DNA of 46,605 nt from positions 1 through 46,605 of the forward strand of contig JAUWQN010000005.1 in assembly GCA_030611045.1 (NCBI GenBank), in the 5' to 3' direction. Shown here piece by piece: positions 1 to 8,844 of the stretch. A model generated the notes under the pieces. That model had not been told where the DNA came from and made no database searches. It saw only the letters and a list, made by a program, of their open reading frames with translations. Source of the stretch: Methanosarcinales archaeon. Lineage in GTDB: Archaea; Halobacteriota; Syntropharchaeia; Alkanophagales; Methanospirareceae. Positions within the stretch are counted from its first letter, which is position 1. Each line of letters begins with the position of its first letter. The position numbers and the translations under genes were made by a program.

Positions 1-87
1 ACTTTTTTCAGTATCTCTTTCATAACAACAGTTTTTCTTTTTTTAGAAAAAAGAAAACGTGTACGAAAAGAAATAATAATAATAGTG

Positions 88-1101
88 ATGAAAATAGAAG
101 AACTCGGCGAGAGAGGATTAATAGAAATAATAACAAAAAAAATTCGGGTGGACAAAGAGCTCGTAACCGTGGGCGCTGGTGAGGACGATTGCGCCGTTAT
201 TGATATAGAGAAGGGAAAAGGAGCTTATCGGTATCTCATCGTGACTACAGACACGTTACAGCAATCTACTCACTTTCCACCGGGTATCACTCCTTTCCAA
301 ATGGGTTGGAGCGCAGTTGCCGTTAATCTGAGTGATATCGCCGCGATGGGCGCACACCCTTTTGCGTTCACTATCGCGATGGGCATCCCTGCACAGACCG
401 AGGCATCATTTGCGGACGAACTCGCGGCGGGAATAGAAGAATGCGCCTCTTCCTACAATACCGCTGTCGTTGGCGGAGACATTACGAAGAGCAGAGAGCT
501 GATCTTAACCGGAACGTGCCTTGGATTTGCAAACAATCCAATAAGGAGGGCAGGGGCAAACGTGGGGGACTTACTATGCGTGACCGGTTCGCTGGGAAAC
601 GCAGCGCTCGCTTTAAAAGTGATAAACAACGAGCTGAAAGTGCCAAAGCGCATTGAAGAGATAGCGAAAAAGGCGCTGTTTCAGCCACAGCCACGAGTCA
701 AAGAAGGCATTGTCATTGCAAACTCCGGCGTGGCAACCTCAATGATTGACATAAGTGACGGGCTCGCTATTTCAGTAGCTGAAATCGCACGAAGCAGTAA
801 CGTCGGTGCTGAATTGTACGAGGCTAACGTGCCGGTACTAAGCGAGAAGATAAGAGATGACGAGGCCCCGAACATATCAAAAAGAGAACGGAGAGAGCTT
901 GCGCTTTATTACGGTGGCGATTACGAATTGCTCTTTACGATTGATTCACAAGCGTTAGAAAATGAAACATTGATGAACAAGCTGAAGCGAGAAGTGAAAA
1001 TGAGCATTATCGGTAAAATAGTGCCGCCGGAGGAAAGCATCTATTGTAAAAAAGGCGACGAGAAGGAAATGATTGAAATGAAGGGATATCAGCATTTCTA
1101 A
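88..1101 (+). CDS. thiL: thiamine-monophosphate kinase
   Basis: ThiL phosphorylates thiamine monophosphate to the pyrophosphate cofactor in the cytosol. The protein (337 aa from the ATG) shows the family layout. An N-terminal GAGEDDCAVI segment and a following TTDTL segment provide Mg/ATP-binding acidic residues. A long NLSDIAAMGAHP motif, a VVGGDITKS loop and an ISDGLA motif in the C-terminal half follow. Length is normal for the family. A GTG lies immediately before the ATG (85-87), giving a one-residue longer alternative; no Shine-Dalgarno sequence is visible. It has no co-directional partner; the next gene is on the opposite strand. Identification is firm from motifs; the start is slightly uncertain. 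Confidence 0.93.
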   Translation: MKIEELGERGLIEIITKKIRVDKELVTVGAGEDDCAVIDIEKGKGAYRYLIVTTDTLQQSTHFPPGITPFQMGWSAVAVNLSDIAAMGAHPFAFTIAMGIPAQTEASFADELAAGIEECASSYNTAVVGGDITKSRELILTGTCLGFANNPIRRAGANVGDLLCVTGSLGNAALALKVINNELKVPKRIEEIAKKALFQPQPRVKEGIVIANSGVATSMIDISDGLAISVAEIARSSNVGAELYEANVPVLSEKIRDDEAPNISKRERRELALYYGGDYELLFTIDSQALENETLMNKLKREVKMSIIGKIVPPEESIYCKKGDEKEMIEMKGYQHF

Positions 1102-1224
1102 ACCTTTCTGAAGCCGTTTGCTTCACTTACTACAAAGATTTAAAAGGTCTAATTATAGTTCCCATGGCTAAATTCACAGTTTCGTTATAGGAATTTGTCA
1201 AAATCTTTCTCCTAATCATGATCC
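1102..1224. other. intergenic stretch with possible promoter and 8-codon vestige
   Basis: Between thiL and a converging membrane-protein gene there is an archaeal TATA-like string (GATTTAAAAGG near 1137). It is followed by an ATG at 1164 that opens only eight codons before a stop. This may be the remains of a gene head or chance. No RNA gene was recognised. Confidence 0.25.
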
Positions 1225-1797
1225 CTATGTTTTTCTCCCCATAAATGCTGCGGCTATTCCTATAAAGCACAATGCTATAACACACAATAATGAAATCAAA
1301 TAGCAGTCATCCGACGTAAGATACACGGGATCTCCTCTATAGTACTGACCAACCCGGTGTGCAAGTGTATAACCACCGCATTCTGTAACCACTTTTACAT
1401 GTGCTCTTGATCCATTGAAGTATGTGTGAATTGTAGAGTTCACTGTTTGAATTTCATAAAAATTAGAAAATGTTGCGTCTGTCGTACTCTCGCCCGCTCC
1501 AAAACTCGGATCATCAATTCTACCTGCCGGACAACATATTATTGTATCGTTCTGCCAATCCCACTTGTCAGGTGATCTGTATGTAATCGCAGAATCTTCA
1601 ATTTGAATACACGTTTTGAAAGTATCATTGTCTGTGTCGTGGATTAAATAAGCACTGTAAGTCCACTGGCACACCTTTTCTTTGTGGTAGTAGACAATCC
1701 ATTTTTTGTATGGCTTCAGTTCACACCCTTGCACAAAGAAGCTCACTGCAAGTCCAGCTAATATTATTGCGATAATTAATATTGCAATCTTTCTCAT
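1225..1797 (-). CDS. hypothetical secreted or membrane-anchored protein
   Basis: I do not recognise this 190-residue protein. It starts with a basic residue pair and a hydrophobic stretch (about residues 4-22) ending at a cysteine (VQGCEL), which fits a signal anchor or lipoprotein-like signal. A polar extracellular-looking domain rich in Thr, Asp and Tyr follows, with several cysteines (Cys37, a CC pair and others). It ends in a second hydrophobic helix (about residues 164-186) followed by GRKT. A good Shine-Dalgarno sequence (GGTGAT) precedes the ATG. The region is more AT-rich than the flanking housekeeping genes and lies beside the odd 3' extension of coaBC, so both may belong to acquired DNA. 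Function unknown. Confidence 0.7.
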   Translation of the reverse strand: MRKIAILIIAIILAGLAVSFFVQGCELKPYKKWIVYYHKEKVCQWTYSAYLIHDTDNDTFKTCIQIEDSAITYRSPDKWDWQNDTIICCPAGRIDDPSFGAGESTTDATFSNFYEIQTVNSTIHTYFNGSRAHVKVVTECGGYTLAHRVGQYYRGDPVYLTSDDCYLISLLCVIALCFIGIAAAFMGRKT

Positions 1798-1845
1798 TTC
1801 TATATCACCTTTCCCTTCACTATAATAAATGGGTTTATAAAGCTA

Positions 1846-3333
1846 TTATGGGGGATTACAAATAGGACAAGGATCAGCTTTCCATTGTTCTTTAGCAAAT
1901 CTAACATTATTAACCCAGTAGTAATGACCATTTTTGCACCTGTTTCTAATAACCTTTTCCTCAAAATATTCTTCTTTAACAAAACTGCATGAAGGCTCAT
2001 GTATTTTGTTAGTGAATGCACTATCGGTTATAACTATATATCCTTCTTCATTCCTTTGTATTTTTCTAAATTCCTCCAATGTTTTAATTTCTTTCCAATT
2101 CACTTGCAGAAGGCTTGCCAATTCGTTCACGATCTCCTCGGCAATGATTCTTTTCTTATCGTTCACGTGCTTTACCTCCTCAGAGCCTTTTCTTAATATG
2201 TAAACGTCGTTCTCTTCCGTTCCCATTCCCCCCTTGCCTATGTCGTTGGCAACGACCATCTCAAGGTTATACTGCTCCATCTTCGCCCGTGCGCGTCTTA
2301 TCAGTTCATCCTCGGAAACGTTCGTCTCCGCTTTGAAGCCCACGATAACAAGCTCCGGGAATTCGTTCCTTGCTGCTTCTATTAATTTTCTGGTAGGCGT
2401 GAAATGCAGATGTAAATCCCCGCCAGAGGAGATTTTCACGTCTGCTGGATCAACCGTGAAATCCGCGATAGCGGCTGATGAAATAAGTACGTCATAGCCG
2501 TTTCGAAGCTCATTCATGCATGTATCAACCATTTCACGTGCAGTCTCCACCTTAAGCTCGTTTATTCCCATCATATTCAGCTCTTTGCTGTGCACGAGTG
2601 TGACCTCAGCACCCTGTTTATACGCTTCCTTTGCTATCTCAATCCCTGTTCGACCTGAGCTTCTGTTGGTTAATATCCGTATAGGATCTATCGGCTCGGC
2701 GGTGGGACCGCCTGTTACGAGAATGCGTTTCCCTGCAAGGTTCTTGGGTGAAAGTATATGTTCAGTTGTGAGAACGATCTCATCAATCGAAACGATTTTC
2801 GCAAGCCCTTCTTGGATTTTCGGCCCTAAGACTGTGACACCAAGCCGTCGTAACTTCTCAAGGTTCTCCACGATAACCGGACTATTATACATAGACTCGT
2901 GCATTGCGGGCACGATCATAATGGGAATGCCAGAGCCGAACGCAGTGGTTGTAAAAATCGTCACGGGTGTATCCGACACGCCCGTAGCTATTTTGTTGAG
3001 CGTATTTGCCGTGCACGGTGCGATGATAAAGATGTCTGCCGAGCCCTCCATACCGAGAAACTCTACATGCTCTATATCCCCCATCAATTTCGTTATCACT
3101 TCGTGCCCCGTGGCGTAATGAAGAGTATAAGGATGAATTATCTCGGTCGCCGCTTTGCTCATCACGCTATAGACATCTGCACCATGACGTATCAATTCGC
3201 GTGCGAGTTCAAACGCTCTTACTGCCGCGACAGAGCCCGTAACACCTAAAACGATCTTCCTACCCACTAACGAATGACTCTTTGTCCCTTTAATCCTCAG
3301 GGTTGGATGTGGCCCTCTTTCTCTTTCTGCCAT
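1846..3333 (-). CDS. coaBC: bifunctional phosphopantothenoylcysteine decarboxylase / phosphopantothenate-cysteine ligase with C-terminal extension
   Basis: The enzyme makes 4'-phosphopantetheine for coenzyme A. The N-terminal flavoprotein half (CoaC) shows VLGVTGSVAAV, the APCTANTLNK segment and the PAMHESMY motif. The C-terminal half (CoaB) shows GGPTAEPIDPIR, NRSSGRTG and the SSAAIADF segment. The start is set at 3333 because the HPT...KGTKS leader matches other archaeal Dfp proteins, whereas upstream codons run into the tRNA-Ala gene. The normal enzyme would end near residue 410. Here 85 more residues follow (coordinates about 1849-2103), with His445, Cys449, Cys466, His470 and a final CPIC (489-492) that look metal-binding. 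That tail is more AT-rich than the enzyme body. Core assignment is firm; the tail's role is unknown. Confidence 0.93.
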   Translation of the reverse strand: MAERERGPHPTLRIKGTKSHSLVGRKIVLGVTGSVAAVRAFELARELIRHGADVYSVMSKAATEIIHPYTLHYATGHEVITKLMGDIEHVEFLGMEGSADIFIIAPCTANTLNKIATGVSDTPVTIFTTTAFGSGIPIMIVPAMHESMYNSPVIVENLEKLRRLGVTVLGPKIQEGLAKIVSIDEIVLTTEHILSPKNLAGKRILVTGGPTAEPIDPIRILTNRSSGRTGIEIAKEAYKQGAEVTLVHSKELNMMGINELKVETAREMVDTCMNELRNGYDVLISSAAIADFTVDPADVKISSGGDLHLHFTPTRKLIEAARNEFPELVIVGFKAETNVSEDELIRRARAKMEQYNLEMVVANDIGKGGMGTEENDVYILRKGSEEVKHVNDKKRIIAEEIVNELASLLQVNWKEIKTLEEFRKIQRNEEGYIVITDSAFTNKIHEPSCSFVKEEYFEEKVIRNRCKNGHYYWVNNVRFAKEQWKADPCPICNPP

Positions 3334-3339
3334 TTTAGA

Positions 3340-3412
3340 TGGACCGGTCGGGATTTGAACCCGAGGCCTCTCGCACGCCAAGCGAGTGATCTTCCAACTG
3401 ATCTACCGGCCC
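3340..3412 (-). tRNA. tRNA-Ala (GGC)
   Basis: The reverse strand folds into a full cloverleaf: acceptor GGGCCGG with CCGGTCC, D arm, anticodon stem CTCGC/GCGAG around loop TTGGCGT (anticodon GGC), and a T arm with TTCAAAT. The acceptor contains the G3:U70 pair that identifies alanine tRNAs. No CCA is encoded. The 3' end lies six bases before the coaBC start codon, and pyrI ends just upstream, so the three could share transcripts. Confidence 0.97.
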
Positions 3413-3416
3413 TTAC

Positions 3417-3875
3417 TTACAGATACCTTGAGACATCCTCTATCATCCGCTCACAATAAAAGCACCTGAACCGAAGGGGGTTTTCGCTCACCGTGATGAA
3501 CTTGGATATAACGGGCTCTCGTTCCACATTGGATATGCAATTGGGATTCGCACAGCGTATAATGCCCTCTATTAACTCTGGAAGGTAAACCTTATGCTTT
3601 GCTATTACTTCCGAGTTCCGTATTATGTTTATCGTTGCATGTGGTGCAATCAGCGCGATTTTATCAACTTCTTCAGGCTTAAGCTCCCGGTCTTCCACTT
3701 TTACTATGTCCTTCCTGCCCCTCTGCTTGCTTCGCACGTTCAGCACCACGCTTAACGCTGCCTCCGTCCTCGCATGTATCCCCAGGATCTTCAGCACATT
3801 CAGCGCCTGCCCCGCTGCAATGTGGTCAATCACCGTTCCGTTCTTGATTGGCACTACTTTTAGCTCTTTCTTCAT
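3417..3875 (-). CDS. pyrI: aspartate carbamoyltransferase regulatory subunit
   Basis: PyrI binds nucleotide effectors and tunes the PyrB catalytic trimers in pyrimidine synthesis. The 152-residue protein has the N-terminal allosteric domain beginning [13 protein letters not shown]. The C-terminal zinc domain has all four ligands (Cys108, Cys113, Cys138, Cys141). Length is typical. A TATA-like sequence (TTTAAATTTATAG, reverse strand, near 3921-3935) lies about 50 bases upstream. The pyrB gene that usually precedes pyrI is not here: upstream lies a tRNA gene. Identification is firm. Confidence 0.96.
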   Translation of the reverse strand: MKKELKVVPIKNGTVIDHIAAGQALNVLKILGIHARTEAALSVVLNVRSKQRGRKDIVKVEDRELKPEEVDKIALIAPHATINIIRNSEVIAKHKVYLPELIEGIIRCANPNCISNVEREPVISKFITVSENPLRFRCFYCERMIEDVSRYL

Positions 3876-4067
3876 TCTCCAGTCCCATCCTCAATAAATA
3901 CATTAAAGATAACACAAGCTATAAATTTAAATTTCTATCATATTCGGTTTTTTAGAACGTGGCAGTGGCTGGTTTAGACTTTCAAATCCATCAAATATGA
4001 CCTTTATTTGCCACTGTGAATGTGTGAATGAGTCGAGTTGCCTTCAAAAGGAAGTCAGTAGATGGAG
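3876..4067. promoter_or_regulatory. intergenic region with pyrI promoter
   Basis: This gap between pyrI and tRNA-Phe holds a reverse-strand TATA-like box (TTTAAATTTATAG, about 3921-3935), well placed to transcribe pyrI and possibly the tRNA-Ala and coaBC genes beyond it. No coding signal was seen in the remainder. Confidence 0.5.
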
Positions 4068-4141
4068 TGGGACCGCCGAGATTTGAACTCGGGACAACTC
4101 GGTCTTCAGCCGAGCGCTCTCCCAGTCTGAGCTACGGTCCC
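4068..4141 (-). tRNA. tRNA-Phe (GAA)
   Basis: The reverse strand gives a complete cloverleaf: acceptor GGGACCG with CGGTCCC, anticodon stem CTCGG/CCGAG around loop CTGAAGA (anticodon GAA), T arm CCGAG-TTCAAAT-CTCGG, and discriminator A without encoded CCA. A reverse-strand TATA-like CTATTTATAACTT (about 4175-4187) lies 34-46 bases upstream, a normal archaeal distance. The same AT string can serve tldD on the other strand. Confidence 0.97.
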
Positions 4142-4172
4142 TTCTCTTTTAGTATATTCTATTTCTCTTTCA

Positions 4173-4203
4173 CAAGTTATAAATAGTTCCCTTTTTATAT
4201 CCC
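4173..4203. promoter_or_regulatory. divergent promoter between tRNA-Phe and tldD
   Basis: An AAGTTATAAATAG string reads as a TATA box on both strands. On the plus strand it is about 30 bases before the tldD ATG, predicting a leaderless transcript. On the minus strand it is 34-46 bases before the tRNA-Phe 5' end. A further CTTTTTATATCCC lies at about 4189-4201. Position and sequence only; no start site is proven. Confidence 0.5.
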
Positions 4204-4209
4204 TCATTA

Positions 4210-5622
4210 ATGGAAGAAGAGATTGAAAAGGCGATTGATTTTGTGCTATCGAACCACGCGAAATACGCCGATGTCCGGCTGGAAAGGGGTTACGCAACGG
4301 TGATAGACCTCAGAGATGATGTCTTCAGAGAGATGAGTTATGGTATAGATCAAGGCATGGGTGTACGCGTTCTTTATGAGAACTCGTGGGGATTCGCTTC
4401 CTCTAATAACCTCGCACGAGCTGCACTAAAAGATACGTTTGAAGACGCTTTGAACCTCGGGAGAGCACTCTCTCTCTCGAAATCGAATAAAGATGCGGCA
4501 ACCATAACCATAGCAGATACAGCGTCAAGGAACGATCATTTTAAGCTCAAGCCGAAGATAAATCCCGAAGATGTGAGTATTGAAGATAAGAAGCGCATGG
4601 TTAAAGAGGCGTATGACGCGGCAAAGGAACACTCAGACCTCATAAAAAGCGTTTCTATCTTATATCTCGACGGTTACGAAGAGCAGATTTATGCGAATTC
4701 TGATGGGAGTTATATTGTAATGGAAACACCCGCCGTTTTTATGCGTGCCGGAGTGGTTGCGAAAAAGGGGGACGTTTTACAAGAAGGCAGAGAGAGCGTA
4801 GGGGCTGTGGGCGGTTTCGAATTCATAAAAGGAGAAAATCCAACGACTGTAGCTGTAAAGGCTGCAGATAAAGCGGTTCGGCTTCTTGATGCTGAACTGC
4901 CGCCTGCGGGTAAGCTGCCAGTGATTATGGACAACAGGCTCACCGGGGTTTTTATGCACGAAGCACTGGGGCATGCTGCTGAAGCGGACCACGTGCTATA
5001 CGGCGAATCAATACTGAAAGGTAAATTAGGCGCGGAGATAGCATACGAAGGATTGACCGTTGCGGACGACCCGACTATTGAACATTCTCATGGCTATTAC
5101 CGGTACGATGACGAAGGCATGAGGTCGAACCGAACGGAGATGATAAAAGATGGCGTGTTGGTCTCTTATCTGCATAGCAGAGAAACCGCAGGCAGGTTAG
5201 ATGCAATGCCAACTGCGAATGCGAGAGCCGCAGATTATTCGGATATTCCGATAGTCAGAATGAGCAACACGATCATTGAGGAAGGTGACTGGAATTTTGA
5301 TGATATGCGTGCAGATATACAGTTTGGCATCTATGCAAAGGGTATGCGTGGCGGGCAGGTGGATACTGTAAAGGGCGAATTCCAATTTAGCGCGGAAGAG
5401 GCCTTCCTGATAGAAAACGGCACGCTTTCAAAGAGATTGAAAAACGTTTCCCTCTCCGGCAGTACCTTAGACGTATTGAAGAACATAGACGCCGTGGGTA
5501 ATGATAAAAAGCGAGGGACAATAGGATTCTGCGGTAAAGACGGTCAGGAGGTCCCGGTTTCGGAATACGCCCCACACGTGAGGGTGACGAAGATATTGGT
5601 CGGCGGAGCTTCTTCTGCATGA
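4210..5622 (+). CDS. tldD: TldD family metalloprotease
   Basis: TldD works with TldE/PmbA as a zinc protease that unfolds and cleaves peptides in the cytosol. This 470-residue protein carries the family's HExxxH motif as HEALGH at residues 250-255. It is preceded by the VIMDNRLTGVFMHE segment and followed by the conserved glycine-rich C-terminal part (GMRGGQVDTVKGEF). Length matches full-length TldD. The start at 4210 follows a TATA box at leaderless distance. The tldE partner is not beside it, as tiaS converges from the other side, so the partner must be elsewhere if present. Confidence 0.93.
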   Translation: MEEEIEKAIDFVLSNHAKYADVRLERGYATVIDLRDDVFREMSYGIDQGMGVRVLYENSWGFASSNNLARAALKDTFEDALNLGRALSLSKSNKDAATITIADTASRNDHFKLKPKINPEDVSIEDKKRMVKEAYDAAKEHSDLIKSVSILYLDGYEEQIYANSDGSYIVMETPAVFMRAGVVAKKGDVLQEGRESVGAVGGFEFIKGENPTTVAVKAADKAVRLLDAELPPAGKLPVIMDNRLTGVFMHEALGHAAEADHVLYGESILKGKLGAEIAYEGLTVADDPTIEHSHGYYRYDDEGMRSNRTEMIKDGVLVSYLHSRETAGRLDAMPTANARAADYSDIPIVRMSNTIIEEGDWNFDDMRADIQFGIYAKGMRGGQVDTVKGEFQFSAEEAFLIENGTLSKRLKNVSLSGSTLDVLKNIDAVGNDKKRGTIGFCGKDGQEVPVSEYAPHVRVTKILVGGASSA

Positions 5623-5650
5623 TTCACGAGTAAAAGATAAGTTCCTTCCT

Positions 5651-7003
5651 CTATCTGCTTGGATGAATATTATTGATCCCTCCATTCACATACGTACGGA
5701 TCAAAGGTTTCGATATATGTCTTCGCGCAACAGGTGGAACTTCATATAGCCCCTCATCTATCTCCCGGTCCACAATTTGAACCTCCTTTTCACTGCTATA
5801 CGTCTTACACCGCTTGCATCTATATCCCTGCGCTCTCCCTGCTGATTCCATACGCTTGCCACATTTAGCGCATTTCGGATTGCTTTTTACCTCCACGTTC
5901 AATTTCCGCAGCTTTATCTTCTCGAGATTTATTGTCCGGTTCTTGAACGACCCGTAGACCGTAACTTCATCACCAATCCGTAACTGCCGGATAATATCTC
6001 GAAAGCCCTTCGTCGGCTCGTATGCCATGCACTCGATACGACCTTCTGTGTTTTCTGCGAGTGCGAGAGTAAGAGCAAATAAAACATGCCCTCCTTCTAT
6101 AGTTTGCGGATTGGACTTGATCACGCCGTCTAAAATGTAAGAGTGGTGGTCGTGCAACGTTCCCTTAGCTTCTTCATAAGTAATCAAGTGAGAATCCGTA
6201 CCTTGATTCGTTACGAACAGCATTTCACGCTCCGCAGGCTCAGCCTGTATGAGTTTGTAAGCTTTGTTTATCGCATCTACACTGTCCCCTCGTATCCCAA
6301 AGAGGACTGGGCAGGGTGAGTGAGGTGCAAGAACAAGTTTCTTATTCGCGAGATCTACTGTATCCCAGATTAAAGGATACGTAGCTTCATCAGCGTTCCA
6401 CACGCTCTTTTCCTCTATAACGCGTGACGTTCCCCATCGTTCTTTTCTTCGGTATGCTATCAACTCGTACGTATAATCGTAATACGCAGGCTCGCGTTTT
6501 TGCACTAATAGAAACGAAGCAGCAGCTAACGCGCCTATCAACCCTCTCTTCTTCTTTAAACCAAAGTAATCGAAGTGCAACTCCGACAGGAGTGTATATG
6601 CATGCTCTATCTTCAGCACGTCTCTCACCGCCGTTTCGTAAAAGTTCTTTAACTTTGATATGTGCTCATTCCTCTTGTCGCTACCTCCTCTACTCATCGC
6701 ACGTAAAGCGGTATCACCAATAAAGACAACGCCCGGATTTGTTTCCTCATCCTGTAACTCCGAGAGTTCACTCACTCTGGATTTTACCAGTTCCTTCACC
6801 TTTCCCTCTTTCTCTGGGATTACTTTTATCTCAAAGGATACTGCGCCGTTGCCTCTTGTCTTAAACGGAATGCAAGGATTCAGTCGTACCAATCTTGGTA
6901 TAGATACTTCCCCATATTCTCTGAGCTTGTCAACTAAAACTGCGCAGAGATAGGTGGTGCACATACCGTTCTTCGAATCCGTATCGTCTATTCCGATGAT
7001 CAT
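5651..7003 (-). CDS. tiaS: tRNA(Ile2) 2-agmatinylcytidine synthetase
   Basis: TiaS attaches agmatine to C34 of the CAU-anticodon isoleucine tRNA so that it reads AUA, an archaea-specific step. The 450-residue protein opens with GIDDTDS, the ATP-dependent kinase-like motif of the family. It has the central segments typical of TiaS, an OB-fold-like region (DEVTVYGSF), and a C-terminal zinc ribbon (CAKC...CKRC). Length is as expected. A long AT-rich perfect hairpin begins directly before the start codon (7004-7032), which could affect initiation. Assignment is firm. Confidence 0.95.
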   Translation of the reverse strand: MIIGIDDTDSKNGMCTTYLCAVLVDKLREYGEVSIPRLVRLNPCIPFKTRGNGAVSFEIKVIPEKEGKVKELVKSRVSELSELQDEETNPGVVFIGDTALRAMSRGGSDKRNEHISKLKNFYETAVRDVLKIEHAYTLLSELHFDYFGLKKKRGLIGALAAASFLLVQKREPAYYDYTYELIAYRRKERWGTSRVIEEKSVWNADEATYPLIWDTVDLANKKLVLAPHSPCPVLFGIRGDSVDAINKAYKLIQAEPAEREMLFVTNQGTDSHLITYEEAKGTLHDHHSYILDGVIKSNPQTIEGGHVLFALTLALAENTEGRIECMAYEPTKGFRDIIRQLRIGDEVTVYGSFKNRTINLEKIKLRKLNVEVKSNPKCAKCGKRMESAGRAQGYRCKRCKTYSSEKEVQIVDREIDEGLYEVPPVARRHISKPLIRTYVNGGINNIHPSR

Positions 7004-7065
7004 TCAAACTTTCTTTTTAAAAGAAAGTTTGATCAAAGAAATAAAAGAGAAAGAAAAAGTGTAAA
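7004..7065. repeat. AT-rich hairpin abutting the tiaS start codon
   Basis: Positions 7005-7031 form a near-continuous inverted repeat: CAAACTTTCTTTT then AAAAGAAAGTTTG around a minimal loop, 13 pairs. It is followed on the plus strand by GAGAAAGAAAAAGTGT. The same hairpin-plus-GAAAAAGTG design occurs near 30-60, 16373-16466 and 20629-20760. On the minus strand the stem ends one base before the tiaS ATG. Confidence 0.6.
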
Positions 7066-7127
7066 GAAAGCTTGCTGGACACCTGCGATAAGATTAGAGT
7101 ACGAAGAGAAAAAAAGAATTTTACAAT

Positions 7128-7145
7128 TATGAAATTATATATGCC
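7128..7145 (+). promoter_or_regulatory. TATA box of the site-2 protease gene
   Basis: AAATTATATATGC sits about 40-50 bases before the ATG at 7183, a normal place for an archaeal TATA element giving a short leader. Confidence 0.45.
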
Positions 7146-7182
7146 TCCAAGCTCATTCTAAATCACGTTAAGGAACCCAAAA

Positions 7183-8844
7183 ATGAACCCGTATTATCTG
7201 ACGTTGACGCTGTATCTATTCTTGATTTACTGGCTTATTGTCTTAGTGCTTGATAGAAAGGGCATTTTGGAGCGTTATAATATCTCCGCGGTTGGACCCA
7301 TCTTGATGATAAAGACAAAGCGAGGTGGGGGGTTGCTGGAGCGCTTGGCAAACGGTGCGAGAAGAGAACGTTTTTGGAGAGCTTATGCCAATATCGGTAC
7401 GATTTTAGTGCTTGTAGCCATGGCATTTATGTTCATTCTTGTAATATATGGCACGTATGCAACGTTTATGATGCCGCCAGAGCCATCGAAGGTGCATGAA
7501 CCGCGGAATTGGCTGCTCATACCAGGATTAAATGAGTTTATACCGATGTGCGCGTGGATTGGCTTTGTGATTGCGTTAGTGGTGCACGAGTTCTCGCACG
7601 CAGTATTGAGCATCGTAGAGAGGATAAAAGTGAAGTCAATGGGACTTCTGGTTGCGTTAGTACCAATAGGGGCATTTGCTGAGTTAGACAGTGAGCAACT
7701 CTTTGGTGAAAAAGAGAAGAAAAGCGGTGAAAATAGGATAGAAGCGACTGAAGCGGGAGAACCGGAAAAGATTAGGAAGAAAGTAGCAACGTCACGTGAA
7801 CGAACTCGCATACTCTCTGCGGGTGTGACCAGCAACTTCTGCGTGGCGTTCATTGCGTTTCTCTTCTTCTTCGCTATTCTATTCTCCGTACAGCCGGTTG
7901 GTGATAACGTACTGTATGTTTATGACGTTGCCGGAGGGAGCCCAGCGGAGAGCTTAGGAATAGAAACTGGAATGTTTATCACAGCGGTTGACGGTTCACC
8001 GGTTCTGCGTGTAGAAGAACTGAATACCGCGTTGGGAGAAAAAGATGAGACTGTGGTCAGTGTACTGGATAAAAGAGGAACAGAAAGTGCATTCGTAGTG
8101 CATAGCAGTTCTGAAAGCACGGGCGCGACAATAGTAGGGGTTGAAAAAGGCTTGCCCGCAGATAAAGCAGGTTTAACAGAAGGCATGCGCATAACGAGGA
8201 TGGATACCATGAGCATAACCTGTTATGAAGATTTTCGTGCGTTCTTAGCTAATACTACGCCTACGCAGGTAATAGAAGTGCAAACGAATGAGAAGACAGT
8301 TAGTATAGAGTTGGCGGACTCGCCTTTCGATGAGAAGATAGGTTTCTTAGGCGTTCTCGTTGCAAATAACCCTTTAGGAATAGTAGTAGTGGATTTCTCC
8401 GCACAGGGATACCTCGAGGGGTTGAGAAGTATACCTTATTCTTTCATGTCCTTTTCACCAGGTCAGTGGTTAAATAGCTGGTTGTGGTTGACCATCATGC
8501 CAATTGCGCCTCTTCCTGTGGGGTTCGGTGGTTTTAGCCCTCAACTTTCTCATTTATACGAACCGGTGGGTCTTGCATCATTATTTGGTGGCGGTATTTT
8601 TTGGACTGCGGATGTGCTGTTCTGGATAGCGTGGATTAATTTCTACCTCGGGCTGTTCAACTGCCTACCTGCTATTCCTCTTGATGGCGGCCATGTATTT
8701 CGAGAGATGCTGAATCCCGTACTGAGGATAGGGATAAAGGATGAGGGGAAGAAAGAAAAAGTATCAAAGGCAATTACCGCCACTATCGCACTTTTTATTG
8801 CCGCTTCCATCGTTTTCATGTTGGCAGGTCCTTATCTCCTTTAA
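7183..8844 (+). CDS. site-2-type intramembrane zinc metalloprotease (M50) with PDZ domains
   Basis: This 553-residue multi-pass membrane protein is a site-2 protease homologue, which cleaves transmembrane segments inside the bilayer. It has an N-terminal helix (residues 7-23) and a second hydrophobic region (72-92). The zinc motif HEFSH is at 135-139. A charged cytosolic insert follows, then two PDZ-like segments (VAGGSPAESLGI... and GVEKGLPADKAGL...) in the middle. The third zinc ligand motif, PLDGGH (Asp501), lies within further helices near the C-terminus. The gene ends overlapping by four bases the end of a convergent CBS protein. Substrates are unknown. Confidence 0.92.
   Translation: MNPYYLTLTLYLFLIYWLIVLVLDRKGILERYNISAVGPILMIKTKRGGGLLERLANGARRERFWRAYANIGTILVLVAMAFMFILVIYGTYATFMMPPEPSKVHEPRNWLLIPGLNEFIPMCAWIGFVIALVVHEFSHAVLSIVERIKVKSMGLLVALVPIGAFAELDSEQLFGEKEKKSGENRIEATEAGEPEKIRKKVATSRERTRILSAGVTSNFCVAFIAFLFFFAILFSVQPVGDNVLYVYDVAGGSPAESLGIETGMFITAVDGSPVLRVEELNTALGEKDETVVSVLDKRGTESAFVVHSSSESTGATIVGVEKGLPADKAGLTEGMRITRMDTMSITCYEDFRAFLANTTPTQVIEVQTNEKTVSIELADSPFDEKIGFLGVLVANNPLGIVVVDFSAQGYLEGLRSIPYSFMSFSPGQWLNSWLWLTIMPIAPLPVGFGGFSPQLSHLYEPVGLASLFGGGIFWTADVLFWIAWINFYLGLFNCLPAIPLDGGHVFREMLNPVLRIGIKDEGKKEKVSKAITATIALFIAASIVFMLAGPYLL

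Noticed and set aside
1846-3381. Longer coaBC starting inside the tRNA-Ala gene
   Set aside because: The first 16 codons are the tRNA sequence; the ATG at 3333 gives the family-like leader.
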